DNA of 64,000 nucleotides from Daucus carota subsp. sativus (Eukaryota; Streptophyta; Magnoliopsida; Apiales; Apiaceae): NCBI RefSeq assembly GCF_001625215.2, contig NC_030385.2:3403135-3467134 (forward strand). Reading direction: 5' to 3'. Both the position numbers and the translations under genes were made by a program. Positions 22,951 to 36,000 of this stretch are shown in pieces (positions within the stretch are counted from its first letter, which is position 1; every line of letters starts with the position of its first letter). The notes beneath the pieces were generated by a model. The model was given only the letters and a program-made list of their open reading frames with translations. It was not told where the DNA came from and ran no database searches.

Positions 22951-25401
22951 AACATATACGACAAATACATTTAAAAGCATTAAGACAGAAGATTTTGAAC
23001 TCATACCATTGTCGTGGGGTCAATTCACACGATCCTTACCTTACTGAATATAAATATACGTACACACCAGATACAGCTAAAACTGAATCGCAGTCTCTTA
23101 AGTCGTCATTAACTCATCCCAATTGATTTATCACCGAATCACAATCTTGAAAATCGAGTAGATCTAACATCTAGGAACAGATCCAGATGAAGAGTATTAT
23201 TAAAAAAATAAGAACAAATAAAAAGAGATTAACTGATTCAGATTTTTTTGTAAGTGAAAATCAATGAAATCTCTTACGGCGACTAGGAAAAGAAGGGAGA
23301 GTTACGGAGGGTGTTTAATGTTGTGAAGGATCAGGTTTTTGAACAAGATATTGTTTTGTTGAACTCGTTTCCAATTATATTAGAATATTGAATAATTAAT
23401 ATATAACAGAGCTATTATTAACAAAATTTATTCTCATATAAATATTATTAGACCTTGGCACAACGTTCACTTAGAACTCAAGTAACCGCCTTCGTTGTTT
23501 GAGGGGTTTTCATCGCCTTTCACCGGTGGAAAACCCCAAACTCTTTTATTTAATTGGTTTTCTTCAATAATATTTCCTTTCGGGGAAGGATTTTTATCTG
23601 GTTTGGTTTGTTTATCTAGTTCTAGATCATCAGAGCTTCCGATCTACTTTTTCTTTGATTCTTCGTTTGGATTTGAAAGTTAATCGCCTATCGTGGTTTC
23701 GACTATCAAATCTAAATGTTTTATTTTCATTTATTTTCAGTTTGCTTTTATTTCGATATTCGCCTTGTATTTTCATGTTGTTCTCTCCTGGGTGAGGGGT
23801 TTGTTTTCGCTTCTTCATTATAAGCGGTAGTCTTGATTTGGTGATGAAATCCGTATGAAATCGTAATTCTGGTCGATAGCTCAAACGGGAAAGTCCTGGG
23901 TTTTAAGCCGAGCCAAACCTCCTGAGTAACAAAAATAGTTTGCAATTTTAGATTTCAAAAAAGTTTAACATGATCGATCATTGCAAAGAGTATAATCCCC
24001 GATCTCGAAGCTATATTACCCTATGAAATGAGAATTATGTCATGGCATCATGTGTCCCAAAGCAACCGTACGATTATTTTAAATTAAAAAATGATCGAAA
24101 GAAAAATTAACTATCCAACAATACTTCTCTTCTCTGTCGTTTTGAGAGGCGACTCTCGTGACTAGGTTCCTGTCATCATTTTTCCGCCTTCTACATCTTC
24201 ATCTCCCTTATCCTTTAACTCCTTTGCTCTCTCATCCCCTTTTTTATTTCATTAGTTTTTCAATAAAATTCAGATCTAATCTACTCTGGATTAAATCTTG
24301 GATTAGATTTTGTTGAGTATTTTGTTATAAAGATTGTTAGTGGTGCCCATCTTCTTGGGATGTAAGTTGTGTACATAAAAATATTGGAATACAAATCATA
24401 GTTTTTTACTTTAATCACATATAATATCTTAAATTTTCAAATTTATATATAATTTTATTCATTAGCAACTTTTAAACATAATTGTCAATTAATCATTAAC
24501 ATATTTCAACTTTAACAAGCATCAAAATTATTGTCCTGTTTATGAGTTATGCTACAAATCAAAGTGTTATAATAGTGTCATGTGATTTATAACAATAATT
24601 GTTCCTTTTGATTACAATATTATGTTGTTGAACAGAATCTGCAGATTGCCGGATGTTTACAATTGTTATAAAAAAAACTAAAATTAGATAATTAAATCAC
24701 ATTTTATCTAATTTTAAATTCTGATACCACAATATTTTTTATGTACTCTATAGAATTTAATCCATATGATTATGTGTTATGAATATCAATAATTTATATA
24801 TGAAAGGGGTACAAAATAGAGAAAAGATCGATTTGTGCGCAAGGATCAAAAATCATTTTTACTAGGACCTTATTTGCCTCGGCTTAAAACCCGGGCTTTA
24901 AGTCATATCTGACTTTAAGCACAAAATGTATGTTTGTATGATAAGTCAGAAATCGGTTTAAAATCAGAAATAAGTCAGAAACTGACTTAAAGCTAGAAGT
25001 TAGTTTGAGATACTTTTTTTAGTGACTAATTTTTTTGAATATTTTTTGATAAAAATTTCTCTTGAGTCATAAATTACTCATAAATTACTCATAAATCACT
25101 TTTATTTTTCTTATTATATTTTTAATAACTCATAAGTCATTAATAAGTCAAAATTAGCCAAACAGACAGTTTAAACTCTCAGCCTATCCAAGTCACATTA
25201 AGTCATAAGTCATGTTAAGTCATAGATCATAAACTCACCCATATCAAAAACTCGTATTTTTGTTATTGTTAATATATAGGCCAACATATCTTGAGACAAT
25301 AAATTCTTTTTGTATAGCCTAAAAATAATAGTATAAAATACATTAACCCGTTTATAATATTATTGCACAGCTGAGTTATACCAAAACAAATATGTTATTT
25401 A
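22951..25401. other. intergenic DNA, no gene recognised
   Basis: Mostly featureless. 24870-25230 contains degenerate inverted and direct repeats of GACTTAAAG/TAAGTCA type, perhaps an old MITE. CT-rich stretches occur at 24120-24240. Confidence 0.3.
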
Positions 25402-25557
25402 ATTTTATTTTTTAGAGCAACTCCACTTATATTAAATTATTAGTAAAAAATGAGTTGGCATATCAAAAATAAAAAAGAAATATAGATAATTTCCTCAAAA
25501 TCTCACACTCCAACCATATAGTGTCCATAAATTAGCCAAACTCATGGCTATATATAT
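25402..25557. mobile_element. Harbinger-like MITE fragment
   Basis: It begins TTAGAGCAACTCCACTTATA, the terminal type of the complete element at 38110-38504. Its right end is lost where the next element starts. Confidence 0.45.
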
Positions 25558-25559
25558 AT

Positions 25560-26264
25560 ATATAGAGTTTTACTCCAATAGAAACCTCCTTATCCTAGAA
25601 ACTAAAAACCAAACTGAAATATCACTAAATCCTAAAGCAAATACCACTAAATTTTTAAACAACCCCATCTCCACCTCCATCTTCATCAAACCCACCTCCA
25701 TCTTCACCAACCCCACCTCCACTACCACCACCTCCGTCGTCGCTTCCTTCATAACCACTACCACCTCTATGCCGCCCACCCCCTCCATAACCACCACCTC
25801 CATCTCCATCTCCATCTCCACCTCCACCTCCATTATTTCTTTAACAACACAACCTCCACACCTCCATCTTCACCAGGCCCATCTTAATCGCCACTTCAAC
25901 CTCCTTCAGATTCGTTCATACTTCTTTCTCCACCTCGACTCAACTTCAAAGGCGGAGCCGCCACTATTCCGGCAACGCTCCAACCCCCTACTTCAAGCCG
26001 CCCAAACCTCCGCTACAATCATCTTTCCTCCATCTCCACCTTCACCTCCACCATCTCCACCACTATCACCACCATCTGAATCGAAAACATGAACAGATCT
26101 GGAGATTCTAAGCTGGTTAATATCTGGAGATTGAGTTTTCACTAAATTCTACAGCACAGATCACTAAATCCTAAAGAGATAATCACTAAATTGTACTGAG
26201 AATATCACTAACTTGTATTGGTTTCTAGTTTTTATTTTAAAATTGGTTTCTATTTGATCATGAG

Positions 26265-26266
<2 letters not shown>
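25560..26266. mobile_element. non-autonomous TIR element inserted in a TA microsatellite
   Basis: The ends are loosely inverted (left CCAATAGAAACC with GAAACTAAAAACC; right GGTTTCTAGTTTTTA with GGTTTCTATTTG) and each is flanked by a TA run. The interior is CCT/CCA-rich low-complexity DNA at 25660-26060 that leaves a spurious open frame on each strand. The class could be Mutator-like; this is unproven. Confidence 0.5.

Positions 26267-26323
<57 letters not shown>
26267..26323. repeat. (TA)n microsatellite
   Basis: A nearly pure TA run of about 57 bp. Confidence 0.95.
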
Positions 26324-26325
<2 letters not shown>

Positions 26326-27799
26326 TTTATAATATATTATATATATAAGATAATAAGTATTATCACATTAAATAAATCATATTTTACGAAGATATAAATT
26401 TAAATAAGATATTAAAGTTTTATAAAATGATGACTATTTACTTATAAACTAGTTGAGAAGCCGCGCGTTGCGGCGGTTTATAAAAATTATATTAATGATT
26501 CAATATTAATATTTGTAGAGTACAATAATTTTGTGGCTGTCTTTAAAAAGTATATTAATGATTAAAAATTAATATCTGCAGGATAAAATAAATTTATATT
26601 ATAAAAATCTTGATGTAATACCAATACTAATATATAAAATTGCAAAATTTGGACTTTAATTCATGGCGAAAAAATGAAAATAAATTTCTACACGTAATTA
26701 ACAATTTAAAGTATGACGAATGTTAATTTTATTTGTGTTTTTTTTAAAGTAATCATGTTCTTATATTGTCACATTCCTCCAATTTTTTTAGATTGAGTGT
26801 GCACAAAAAAATCTAACTTAAATCCGTCAGATGGCGGTCTATTATTACCCTTGCGTGTAACAACCTTTATTTTTTAATACTGTATAAACAGCTCTAACTT
26901 AAAAGTTGCTTGAACGGAGCAAACAGATAGTGCATGAATAATATTCACCTGTATACAAAGTAAATCATGTAAAAATTAATAAAAACAAACATGTCCGATG
27001 AATAAAACAAATATTATAAAAAAATAACCAACAATCCCGTGTTTGGATTTGTCGACTCCCACATAGCGGTCTATAACTACCTTTGCTTGCAATAACCTTT
27101 ATTTTTTTTAATACCGTATAAACAGCCTTCACTTATTGTTGCAGAAGAACGGCACCACCGAGTTAGAAATCGAGCAAGACAACTATCAACAGAGAGAGGT
27201 AGGATTGTGGTATCGAGAGAGAATGTTGTGTTTAGATGATCCAAAACCCTACAACCTATAAGGTATTTATAGGTGCAGAGAGACTTGTGTACTCCTTTTT
27301 TCCATAATTAAATAATCTGAAACAAAATTAGATTAAAACTTTCAAGCTGCTATATTCCATAAATAATCTGAAACAAAATCAGATTCCGAAACTTGCTTCT
27401 AATATATCTGAAACTAAAAAAGGTAGTTCTAATTTTTGATATTTTTCATCCGAAAATTCCAAAAAATTAAAAAAAAAATAGAACGGAGTGATATGAGAGG
27501 CGCCACCTACACGTCTCTCGCTTCTCCTTTATATAAGTATATTGATGTGATGGATTAAAAATATAATATGCATATGATTTCGAATCGAATATGAACCGTG
27601 GATCATATTGGGGTAGATTATATTATGAAAAATTATATGAGTCTGAATCTGAGCAGGTATAGGTGTGCTCATATCCGGGATCACGATCACATAATATACG
27701 GGATTAATTTTCCGCCAGATTTGGATAATTTTTAAAACGAATATGAGACATGTATCATATTTTCGACTTGGCTATAAGCTCAGACACCGGATACTCAGT
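26324..27799. repeat. dispersed repeat interrupted by a Helitron
   Basis: The outer parts 26324-26448 and 27546-27799 are the inverse-orientation counterpart of 14779-15210. The element between them is absent from the other copy. Confidence 0.75.
26449..27545 (-). mobile_element. complete non-autonomous Helitron
   Basis: Read on the minus strand it starts TCAATATACTTATATAAAGG, ends with hairpin CCGCCGCAACGCGCGG and CTAG, and is flanked by host A and T. That is the rule for Helitrons (A|TC...CTAG|T). The uninterrupted repeat at 14779-15210 shows the empty site. Length is 1097 bp, with no coding frame. It is related to the relic at 1-1103. Confidence 0.9.
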
Positions 27800-27800
27800 A

Positions 27801-28103
27801 CTCCCTCCGTCCCGACCAATTCTTTACGTTTGGTTTGGGCACGAAGGTTAAGAAATATGTATAAAGTAGTAGGAAAGAGAAAGAAAAGTGGGTGAAGTGG
27901 CGGGACCCATTAATTTTTAATGTATAAAAGAGAATTAGTGGAGTAAAAGTAGTGTGAAAAGGAAGTAAAAGTAGTGTGAAAAGGGAGGAAAAGTTGGGAA
28001 GTGGTAGGACCCATTTACTATTTTTGGTAAGTTTTGAAATGTAAAGAATTGGATGGGACATCCCAAAGAGGAAACTGTAAAGAATCTGCTGGGACAGAGG
28101 GAG
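27801..28103. mobile_element. Stowaway-like MITE
   Basis: The inverted ends are CTCCCTCCGTCCC and GGGACAGAGGGAG, with TA before the left end. The 303 bp have no coding capacity. It ends less than 300 bp from the start codon of the bL19 gene, so it lies in or next to its promoter. Confidence 0.8.
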
Positions 28104-28378
28104 AGCCGTAGTTGTAGTAGTATGGTAGCTTAGATATCGAGGGCATTTTGGTGAATGAAATTTGAGATCATAAACCCAACTTAGGGCTTTACATCAAAGA
28201 CCCTCTCTCTGTTTCCTACACCCTCAAAAACAATCTTCAAACATTGCAATCTATACATCAGGTTAGCTAATTTCTTTGTACATTGTCTCTTTCACTGCTT
28301 ATTTTAGTCTTTATTAGTTAACAATTATTATTCATACTAATATCTTTTCTCTCAATTGCAGAATCATAAACCCTAGAA

Positions 28379-30868
28379 ATGCAATCCCTTTTGGGGAAAA
28401 TTCGATGCGTCACGAGACTTTCTACTGATTCTTGTGCCAAATTGTTGCCCCCTGTAAGCCCTAGCTTATTTATCATCGCTATTGGTACTATTGAATTTGT
28501 GTAATTAGTCTTGTTACTGCGATAATATATTCTCGAACCTGAATCAGACTCGTGTTATGAATTTTGCTTGCCATTTAATTATGGACTTTTCGTATAATTA
28601 GGTTCAGATGGGGGGGGGGGGGGGGGGGGATCTCTGCGGGGTTTAATTGGGTCTGCATTGGCAATGAGAGTGATGATTACTGATTTAGTTGCTCGTAACG
28701 TGGGTTTTATTGTGCGTATAGGACTAAGGACCTAGAGAAGCTTGTGCTGCACAATGATTGTTTTATGTTTGGTATAGGATGTTGGGTTTTGATAATGCGT
28801 TCGTCCTTTATTGGAAAGTGGAGATGACAAGTGAGTGTTGGCACATGATTTAGATGCTTTGTGAATTCCACTTATTAGGCCGCGGTCCTGATACCGAACT
28901 AGTTGGATACTTGGATGCTTTGTGCATTACACTTATGGGCTAGCGTAAGCAAAATGGGAAAGGGACGATTGATAGTTATTGGTTTAGGCAAGCAGAGAGG
29001 TACTATTACATATGTATTTGTACGGTTTTGGTCTATCTTTCTACGTATTAGTTATTTGACCCATTGGTACCAGAAAATTGTTTAGAGAAGCTGTGCTGCT
29101 GCGATATTGTATTAACACCAATATGATGTTCTTTTTAAAATGAAACATCTGTAAAGTAGTGGAAAGCAAGATAGAGATTTATATTAAGGTGTCTTGTGTG
29201 ATGTAGATATATTAGAGATTCACACGTGTCTTGTGTTTGTATACAATGTGTACAGACTGGAACACCAGATATACTCTATGCAAAAGTCTGACTGATTTTG
29301 CTGTTTTAACAGCTGTTACTATTACAAGCTAAACATAAGACTAACTAATAACATAGTTCAACTACCAACACCTGTCAGTAAGCTAATTGTTTTTGGACCG
29401 GGAAACTACAAAGTTGATACCTGATCACTTGTGTTACAGTAGTCATTTGTATGTTTCTGATTTACTGGTAAAAGGAAATTGTTTTAGTTGTCAGCCTAGT
29501 TAAGCGGAAAGAGCATCCTGGACATAGATTGATTAAATGATTATCAGTTAATATATATTTTACTCAGTCATGTTCTCCTATGAATTTTCTTATTCAAGTT
29601 GTTTATAGTGGGCTGCAGTGACCCCAGCCATTGGTAGGAGGTGCATAACAAGCAGTTCAAGTGATTCAGTTCCCCAACATGCTTCTACTCCTGTCACTGA
29701 AATTTCTCCACGCATCAAATTTAAAAGACTAGATAAAACAGCCAGAAACATCATGCAGGCATGAAATTTTGTTGTACTTTTTTTTAGTTCAACATATGCC
29801 CTTTTCAAAATTTAGATGTTTACTTTCTGTAATATGGAAAGTGTCGCTTATTTTTCCGTTGCAGATTCTTGATAAGGAAGCAGTAGAGGAAGTAAGAGCA
29901 CATAGGGAGATACCTGATATAAAGCCTGGTTATATAATCCAGCTTAAAGTGGTATGAATTTGGCAAGTAACTAAATGAGGCTCTTGGGTTGTATGAACAA
30001 AATAATTTTGGGAATTCATATAACCAATGTTAGCGTTCATCATAATGTTTGCGACCTGTGGAATAATTTTTCTTACGGCACATCCTGTCACAGGAAACAC
30101 CTGAGAACAAGAGACGAATTTCAACTTTGAAAGGCATTGTTATAGCTAGGCGAAATGCTGGCTTAAATACTACAATCAGATTAAGAAGGCTGATCACAGG
30201 AATTGGGGTTGAATCTCTCTTCCCATTGTAAGTAAATATGAAGAAACATCTTCGTACATGTATTATATTTCATTCTAGATCATTGTTAACTTGAGCTGGC
30301 AACTTTTGTAGTGGTATATAACATATAAAAGATCCGTTTCAGACATCTGATGTAATCAGTTCTGTTATACTGAATTGTTGATTTAGTTAATGAGTTTATT
30401 TACAGGGTGTCCAGATATATTATTGCGCTCTCCCTTGAATATATTATCTTCATAAAGAACAACCGACAGTATATAACATGCTTAAATTTATATATGTCAT
30501 TCTAGAAGTTGAATATGTTATTCTTTTTTTAAAATCATTGTGTAACTTTCAAATGTGTCATCAAGTGTCTTAGCTCATAGGTGGAGTTTTCATTTGTTGA
30601 TGTGCAAACCTTATCCATTTCGACCTAAATGTTCTTAATACCAAGTATCCTAATTCAGTGATGAGATGATCATTATGATACATCTGTGTACCCACTCTTT
30701 TGAGTATGACCTTCACCTAGATAGTGCTGCACATGTTAACCACGGTGTGTGGCTAATGACAGGTATTCACCTAATATAAAGGAGATAAAGGTGTTGGACA
30801 AGAAGAAAGTGAGGAGGGCTAAGCTTTATTACCTCAGGGATCGATTGAATCCACTCAAGAACAAGTAG
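28379..30868 (+). CDS. organellar ribosomal protein bL19, probably mitochondrial
   Basis: bL19 is a large-subunit ribosomal protein of bacterial type. Five exons give 183 residues: 28379-28453, 29609-29758, 29865-29951, 30094-30227, 30763-30868. A further intron (28262-28361) splits the 5' UTR. The first 60 or so residues are rich in R, S and T with few acidic residues ([17 protein letters not shown]), as in a mitochondrial presequence; plastid targeting is the alternative. The rest shows the bL19 core: [65 protein letters not shown]. Intron 2 (29759-29864) starts with GC instead of GT; the frame and family alignment require this. Intron 1 holds a run of 20 G. Confidence 0.93.
28610..28629. 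repeat. poly-G tract (20 G)
   Basis: An uninterrupted run of 20 G inside intron 1 of the bL19 gene, in otherwise AT-rich DNA. Confidence 0.9.
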
Positions 30869-32121
30869 TAGGCTAATATTTGGAGTAATGGTAGGGTTCA
30901 ATGTCATCTTGTGAGACTCGCTCTCAGACACTGTTTTTTTTTCTTATATGAAATCTAGTTACTCTTTTTGTAATGTTAAAGGATATTATTATTACTTTAG
31001 AAATATCTCTCTATTGTCACTGGAGTGGCTCACAGCCTGATTGTGATTTGTGACGGTCATATTTATTTTTTGACACTATTGAGGATTCTTCCTTGTCCAA
31101 CTAATTGTGGCCCGCTTAAGTTTTTGAAGAGGCGGGAGATAAATTCACGACTCTGATGCCTAAAAGAATGGGATAGCTATTCTGCTGTAGCTAAGATTGG
31201 CACATGATTAGTATATTATGGAATTTAGTAATTTCTTCATATATTTGGCAACACCAAGTATAATTTGTCTTGCAAACAGTAGTTTCTTGATCACATCCTT
31301 TACATTGCAGAATATAGGATGATATTGAAATATATCAAACGATTGCTAAACAGTTATCTTCTATAAGTTTCATGTGTGTTCATAGCGCAATTACTAGTTA
31401 GATAATCCATATGCTTCCCCAGCAAATCAGTCTCAGTCCAAGGCAGGGCAAGCAAGTAAAGCGCCACGGGTCTGTAGTCTATACTTCCCCCTCGGGTGAA
31501 ATTTAACAAACCTTTTGTAAACCAACCTGCAACAAACATAAGATGGGATTTTGCCAGTTGTGTTTAGTGTGTGTTGCTTTGTTGCTTTTCAAATTTTAAA
31601 AATTTATGCCATTTATCAGTTTTTCTGCTAGATTTTGTTATTATTCACTTAGCTCTGAGTTTGTGTTGACATATTTTCGTTGGCAAGCTCTGAATTTGAA
31701 GCTTATGTTTTGCAGTGGTTGGTCTACAAGGGACTTGATTGATGGCTCTTAACAGAGAAATATTCACATGTTTCTTGGTTTCCTAGTTTAATATTAAAAA
31801 AATATTTATAATCTAAATACCACACACAACTCGATTGTATCTGAGGATGTCGTGTTAGATACGAGTTTTACTCTCTAGTATAGCAAGTTCCAAAAGCAAT
31901 CTGAAATTCGAAAACTATTAAACAAAATGAATAAAAATAAAAAAATATTAGATATTTCAAAATTGCTCACAAAGTTTTTTTAAATTTGAATTGATCATCT
32001 ATGATTAATAATAATAAGATTCTGTATGCATATAATCATCCTGATCTATGACGTGATGAGTTTCATTTGAGGGAAAAATTTAAAACATAATTTGAATACA
32101 TAATTTTACTCCCCGTTCGAT
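30869..32121. other. intergenic DNA, no gene recognised
   Basis: This is the 3' UTR of the bL19 gene followed by AT-rich DNA. A minus-strand open frame of 61 codons at 31354-31539 has no recognised domain. Confidence 0.35.
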
Positions 32122-32820
32122 ATGAATGCTGATACAGCAATTGCTGTCGCAAGTGAAATGGTTGAAGAGCTGGATCTGACTGATCAAGATGTAAAATTCA
32201 TTCCTATATTCCGGAATTGGCACCTGGGGATCTTTTTAGCGATCATGTTCATACTGATGGGGATATCTCTGATAATTTTGTCTCTGAAAGTCAGGGTGAT
32301 ACTTCTCCCACAACAAAGGGATCAGCAGCTTGTCCTGGCAGTCTTGTTCTGGAACGGAATGGGCTCCCCACTTAGACTGGGACTTTCAATCGTGTCCAAC
32401 GAGGAGCCTTCAAGTAGATGGTTGGACTGATGTCGATGAACAATCACCAGTTAGCTGTCAGTCTGGGGTTGATATAAAAGATGATGTTTCATCAGAAAAG
32501 CAGGATGGTGGTGAGCTTGACAATATCATGAAAAATCAAGAATGTCACTCAGCTTATCATTCACATAGTCCTCCTGATTCACCCTCTGACAATAGAGCTC
32601 ATGTGCTGTTGGAAAACCAATCACTCAATGACATTAATTTAGGTGATGATAAGTTGATCGCAGAAAGACGCGAGTGCCTCTTACTTGAGCAACAAAGAGA
32701 GCTGGATGAACTTAAGAAGAAGCACAAACAGATTGCTTCAGATCTTCTAAAAGAGCTTCCTCTGGAAACTCATAAAAGAATTGTAAGCGCCTGTGATGTA
32801 GAGATCCCTGCCTATACGTC
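32122..32820 (+). pseudogene. WNK-kinase C-terminal fragment
   Basis: WNK kinases carry, after the kinase domain, an autoinhibitory OSR1/SPAK-like region. Here DTAIAVASEMVEELDLTDQDV (32128 onward) matches that region. It is followed in shifted frames by sequence like the WNK tail (PGDLFSDHVHTDGDISDNF, then SCPTRSLQVDGWTDVDEQS and a coiled-coil-like LLLEQQRELDELKKKHKQIA). At least two frame changes are needed to follow the reading, and no kinase domain exists upstream. It is therefore a truncated, broken copy without introns in the part seen. The last codons run into an unrelated repeat at 32838. Confidence 0.6.
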
Positions 32821-32837
32821 TCACAGTGGTGAGGATG

Positions 32838-33057
32838 TTAGGGGTTGTTCCACATCGGTTGTGGGAGGGGCGGAAAGCTAGAATATAAGCAGCCAGAACA
32901 ACTCTAATAGTACGAGGCCTTTTGGGAGGTGCTCAAAAACAAAAGCCGTGCGGGCTAGGCCCAGAGCGGACAATATCGTACTATTGTGGAGTTTGGCTCG
33001 CTTAGCTGGCCCAACAAGTTGTGGGAGGAGCGGAAAGCTAGAATATAAGCAGTCTTA
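32838..33057. mobile_element. short repetitive fossil, possibly LTR/TRIM-type
   Basis: It contains the TTCCACATCGGTTGTGGGAG type of start often seen in plant LTR ends. A 35-bp block is present twice as a direct repeat (32858-32892 and 33018-33052). There is no coding part. It is broken; the family and age are uncertain. Confidence 0.35.
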
Positions 33058-36000
33058 TTCTTCCTAGTATTGGAGTACTAACATCCATGCGTATATTATG
33101 GCGCTTCTGAGGCGAGGTATTGGTCACATTTATGGATACTGGCTATAAGAATTTCATATCTATGGAAACTTGTATATATAGTACATGCAGCATGTCAGGC
33201 CCGAGTTAATTTGTACTGGCATATGTATGTTGAGGAAACTTTATTATTAATGAAACTTGACATATACAAGTCATTCCTGTGCGTTGAAACTTTTATGCAA
33301 CATAAATTTTTGTTGGAGAAAAGGATGTCACTTGCTTTCTGGTGTTAGTTTCTGCATTTCTTCTGTAGTATGCGGTTATCTGTTTTTGTTTTTAAGCTTT
33401 CTAACTCATCTTCATGCTCTTAACATAATTACTGACACTGAATTTCTGCATCCATCTTCTTTGCATCATATCGAAACTTCCCTCTGGGCAACATATATAT
33501 CTCGATCTAGATTAGAGTTTATGCTAAATTGACATGAATTTTCCTTTCGGTATATTGATATAATGACATATCTACTTGAAAATCACAAATGTAGTGCAAA
33601 CCTTAGATAATATACAAGTATTAGATCAGTGAGGTGGAAAACTAGAATATATTACAGTTTCTTTTATCTGATTTTCAACACATTTATGTATGCTTTCTGA
33701 TCTGAGGTCCTTTAAGGTTCAGCTAGCAAGTATGAGAAGCCAAAATATCTGTTTTTTATTTGTATTTGTTTAGATTGTAACTTTGTAGCTGCTAATATGT
33801 TCCATTGCATGTGTGAGGGAAAGTTCGTAGACGAGAGCTCGTATCATGTATGAAGGCTAACAATTAACTCTTGGAGATATTTCACAAGTAAGTATACCAA
33901 ATTATTTGATGAGCAATGTTAATTATGATAGCTGGATAGCTGCTATGCTTGGTTTACTAGCAACTAGCTTACATGATCACATTAGTAATTCATATCATCA
34001 TTTTTTCGTTATGTTTAAATCTTTACTAAATTGAGAAGATATTCCGGTTCCCAAAGCCCAACGAGCGGATGATCTTACTATGATAGTTTAAGACTTCAAG
34101 CTACACACACACACACCAACTTTGGAGCTCTCTATCTTTCTGCACTGTCCTCTCTTCCCACTGTAAAGCAATACAAAGGGAGTAAGAAGAAAAAATCGAC
34201 TCGTTTTTGCTTTCTTTAAAGCTGTAGCTCTCACCAAATCCCTTTTGTTCAATGACTTTTACAATCTGGTGATTTCTACGTGACCAGTGAATTGTTGTCT
34301 ATTTATCAGACTTATGTTGGTGAGTTTAACAACTGTATCTAATGATTCTAAGGCACACTACATAGAAAGACTTTTTATATATTCTAATATCAAACAAGAA
34401 TTTATCAAACACTCTTCATAAGACATTACATTCTCATCAAACATCGACACTAAGCTGCTCTCAGGCTACAACTTCATATCAAAACCTTGAAACATAGTCA
34501 ATATTTCTCGGCCAAAAATGAATGTGGTGAGTGCTACATATCTGATCACAAATACCAACTCGACAACCCTGTATACGACAACTAGCAAACCAGAACTGAA
34601 AAAATACGAGTCAATCTCCTTAGCAACTACTAGGAACAAAACTCTATAACTATACTAGAGACCAAATTAGCTAATTTAGTACTCGGACCAGGTGCTCTTG
34701 ATTCCCCTTCCTTGTCTGTCAATCACGCGTGCATCAGGGTTCTCGCTGTCTGCCAAGAACCCTGTTGCAGTTCCTTCAAGAATCAGCCATGACCATCTTC
34801 ACTGATTACCATCTGCATGAGACTGAAACTGCGAATGAGCCTAAACCAGTAGCCCTCGTCTCGAAAGGACTCGGAAAATTGAGGCTGCAGCATATGCTGG
34901 AGCTGGTGATCTGCAACCAAGTCCATATGCAGAATGCAAAGCAATAGGGTGGTGCATGTGTTTATAAAAGTGGGATGAAATGGGGTTTCTATATATGTGC
35001 ACTAGTGCAGAAATGTCAGTATATATACGGAGTGCAGAGACGGAAGAGCTAAGCTAAAACCTAATCTTGTATATTCCCGCATGCAAATGTATCACTTTAA
35101 TGTACAGTGTCACCACTAGTACATGATAGTGAAAGAAGCAGCTAAAGAATAAGTGAGCACTTTCACAATTAATCATCTATATGTCTTGGTCTTCTCCAGA
35201 AATTACAAAATAATATGTTCTTGCTTTGAATTAATATTTAAGCTTGCATGTACAAAATGGTCCCGATTATAAACGAACACGATCCTGACTTCAACCCAAC
35301 AGAATTTATTATCCCGATTATAAATGAACGTGATTTACGTCAAAAATCTTCACAGTTTTAGAGCCTTATCTTGAAATCATTTGAAATCATTTTATATGAA
35401 TTTGAAAATATGTAACTATAAAAATATATGTCTGAAATCTGATTTTAATTAAGTGTCTCGAGAACCAGAGATCGGTCTTGTGTATTTATTATTATAATCC
35501 TGATTGCTGGATGAATTTTAACTGTTGACCCCGTATAGTGTTTTCTAAGCACGAGACGTGTTCCCGTCTAGAGGTTAAAAAACGATAATGTACTAGAAAA
35601 AATGTTATAATCTTAGCCGGATATTCATATAGCGGTCCAGAATTTATAAATTATTTAACTGACAATCATTTATCCATATATTAATTAATTCAAACTCTAG
35701 CTTGAAGATTCTAAATTAGTATCCGATTTGAAATCTGAAATCCGGAAAATACGTAAGATGGAATACGAACTGGGATTGATATCTTAGATGGGGCAGTGTT
35801 GCTATATTGTCCTGTTTGCGGTGCCTGAAAGTTGAGCTTCTTTATTAAAGCGAGGCAGCATGGTGTCCTTTGCATATATTTAAGGGGACCCTTTAATCTT
35901 TTAACTTTTGTTTGTTTGAAAATGTTTGCCCTTGTGTTTTCTTTTTTGAGCCGGTTGCTTCAAACTTCAAAAGCCTTCCTATATATTGTCCCTTTTTTAC

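Noticed and set aside
23860-23930. Possible tRNA-like stretch (GATAGCTCAAACGGGAAAG)
   Set aside because: No complete cloverleaf or T-arm consensus can be drawn.
25544-26092. 182-codon T/S/P-rich frame and its E/V/M-rich mirror
   Set aside because: Both arise from CCT/CCA-type simple repeats inside a transposon-like element.
34676-34960. Minus-strand exon-like piece ending ARVIDRQGRGIKSTWSEY
   Set aside because: The last 40 codons look protein-like but I recognise no family, and upstream frames cannot be joined by clear splice sites.
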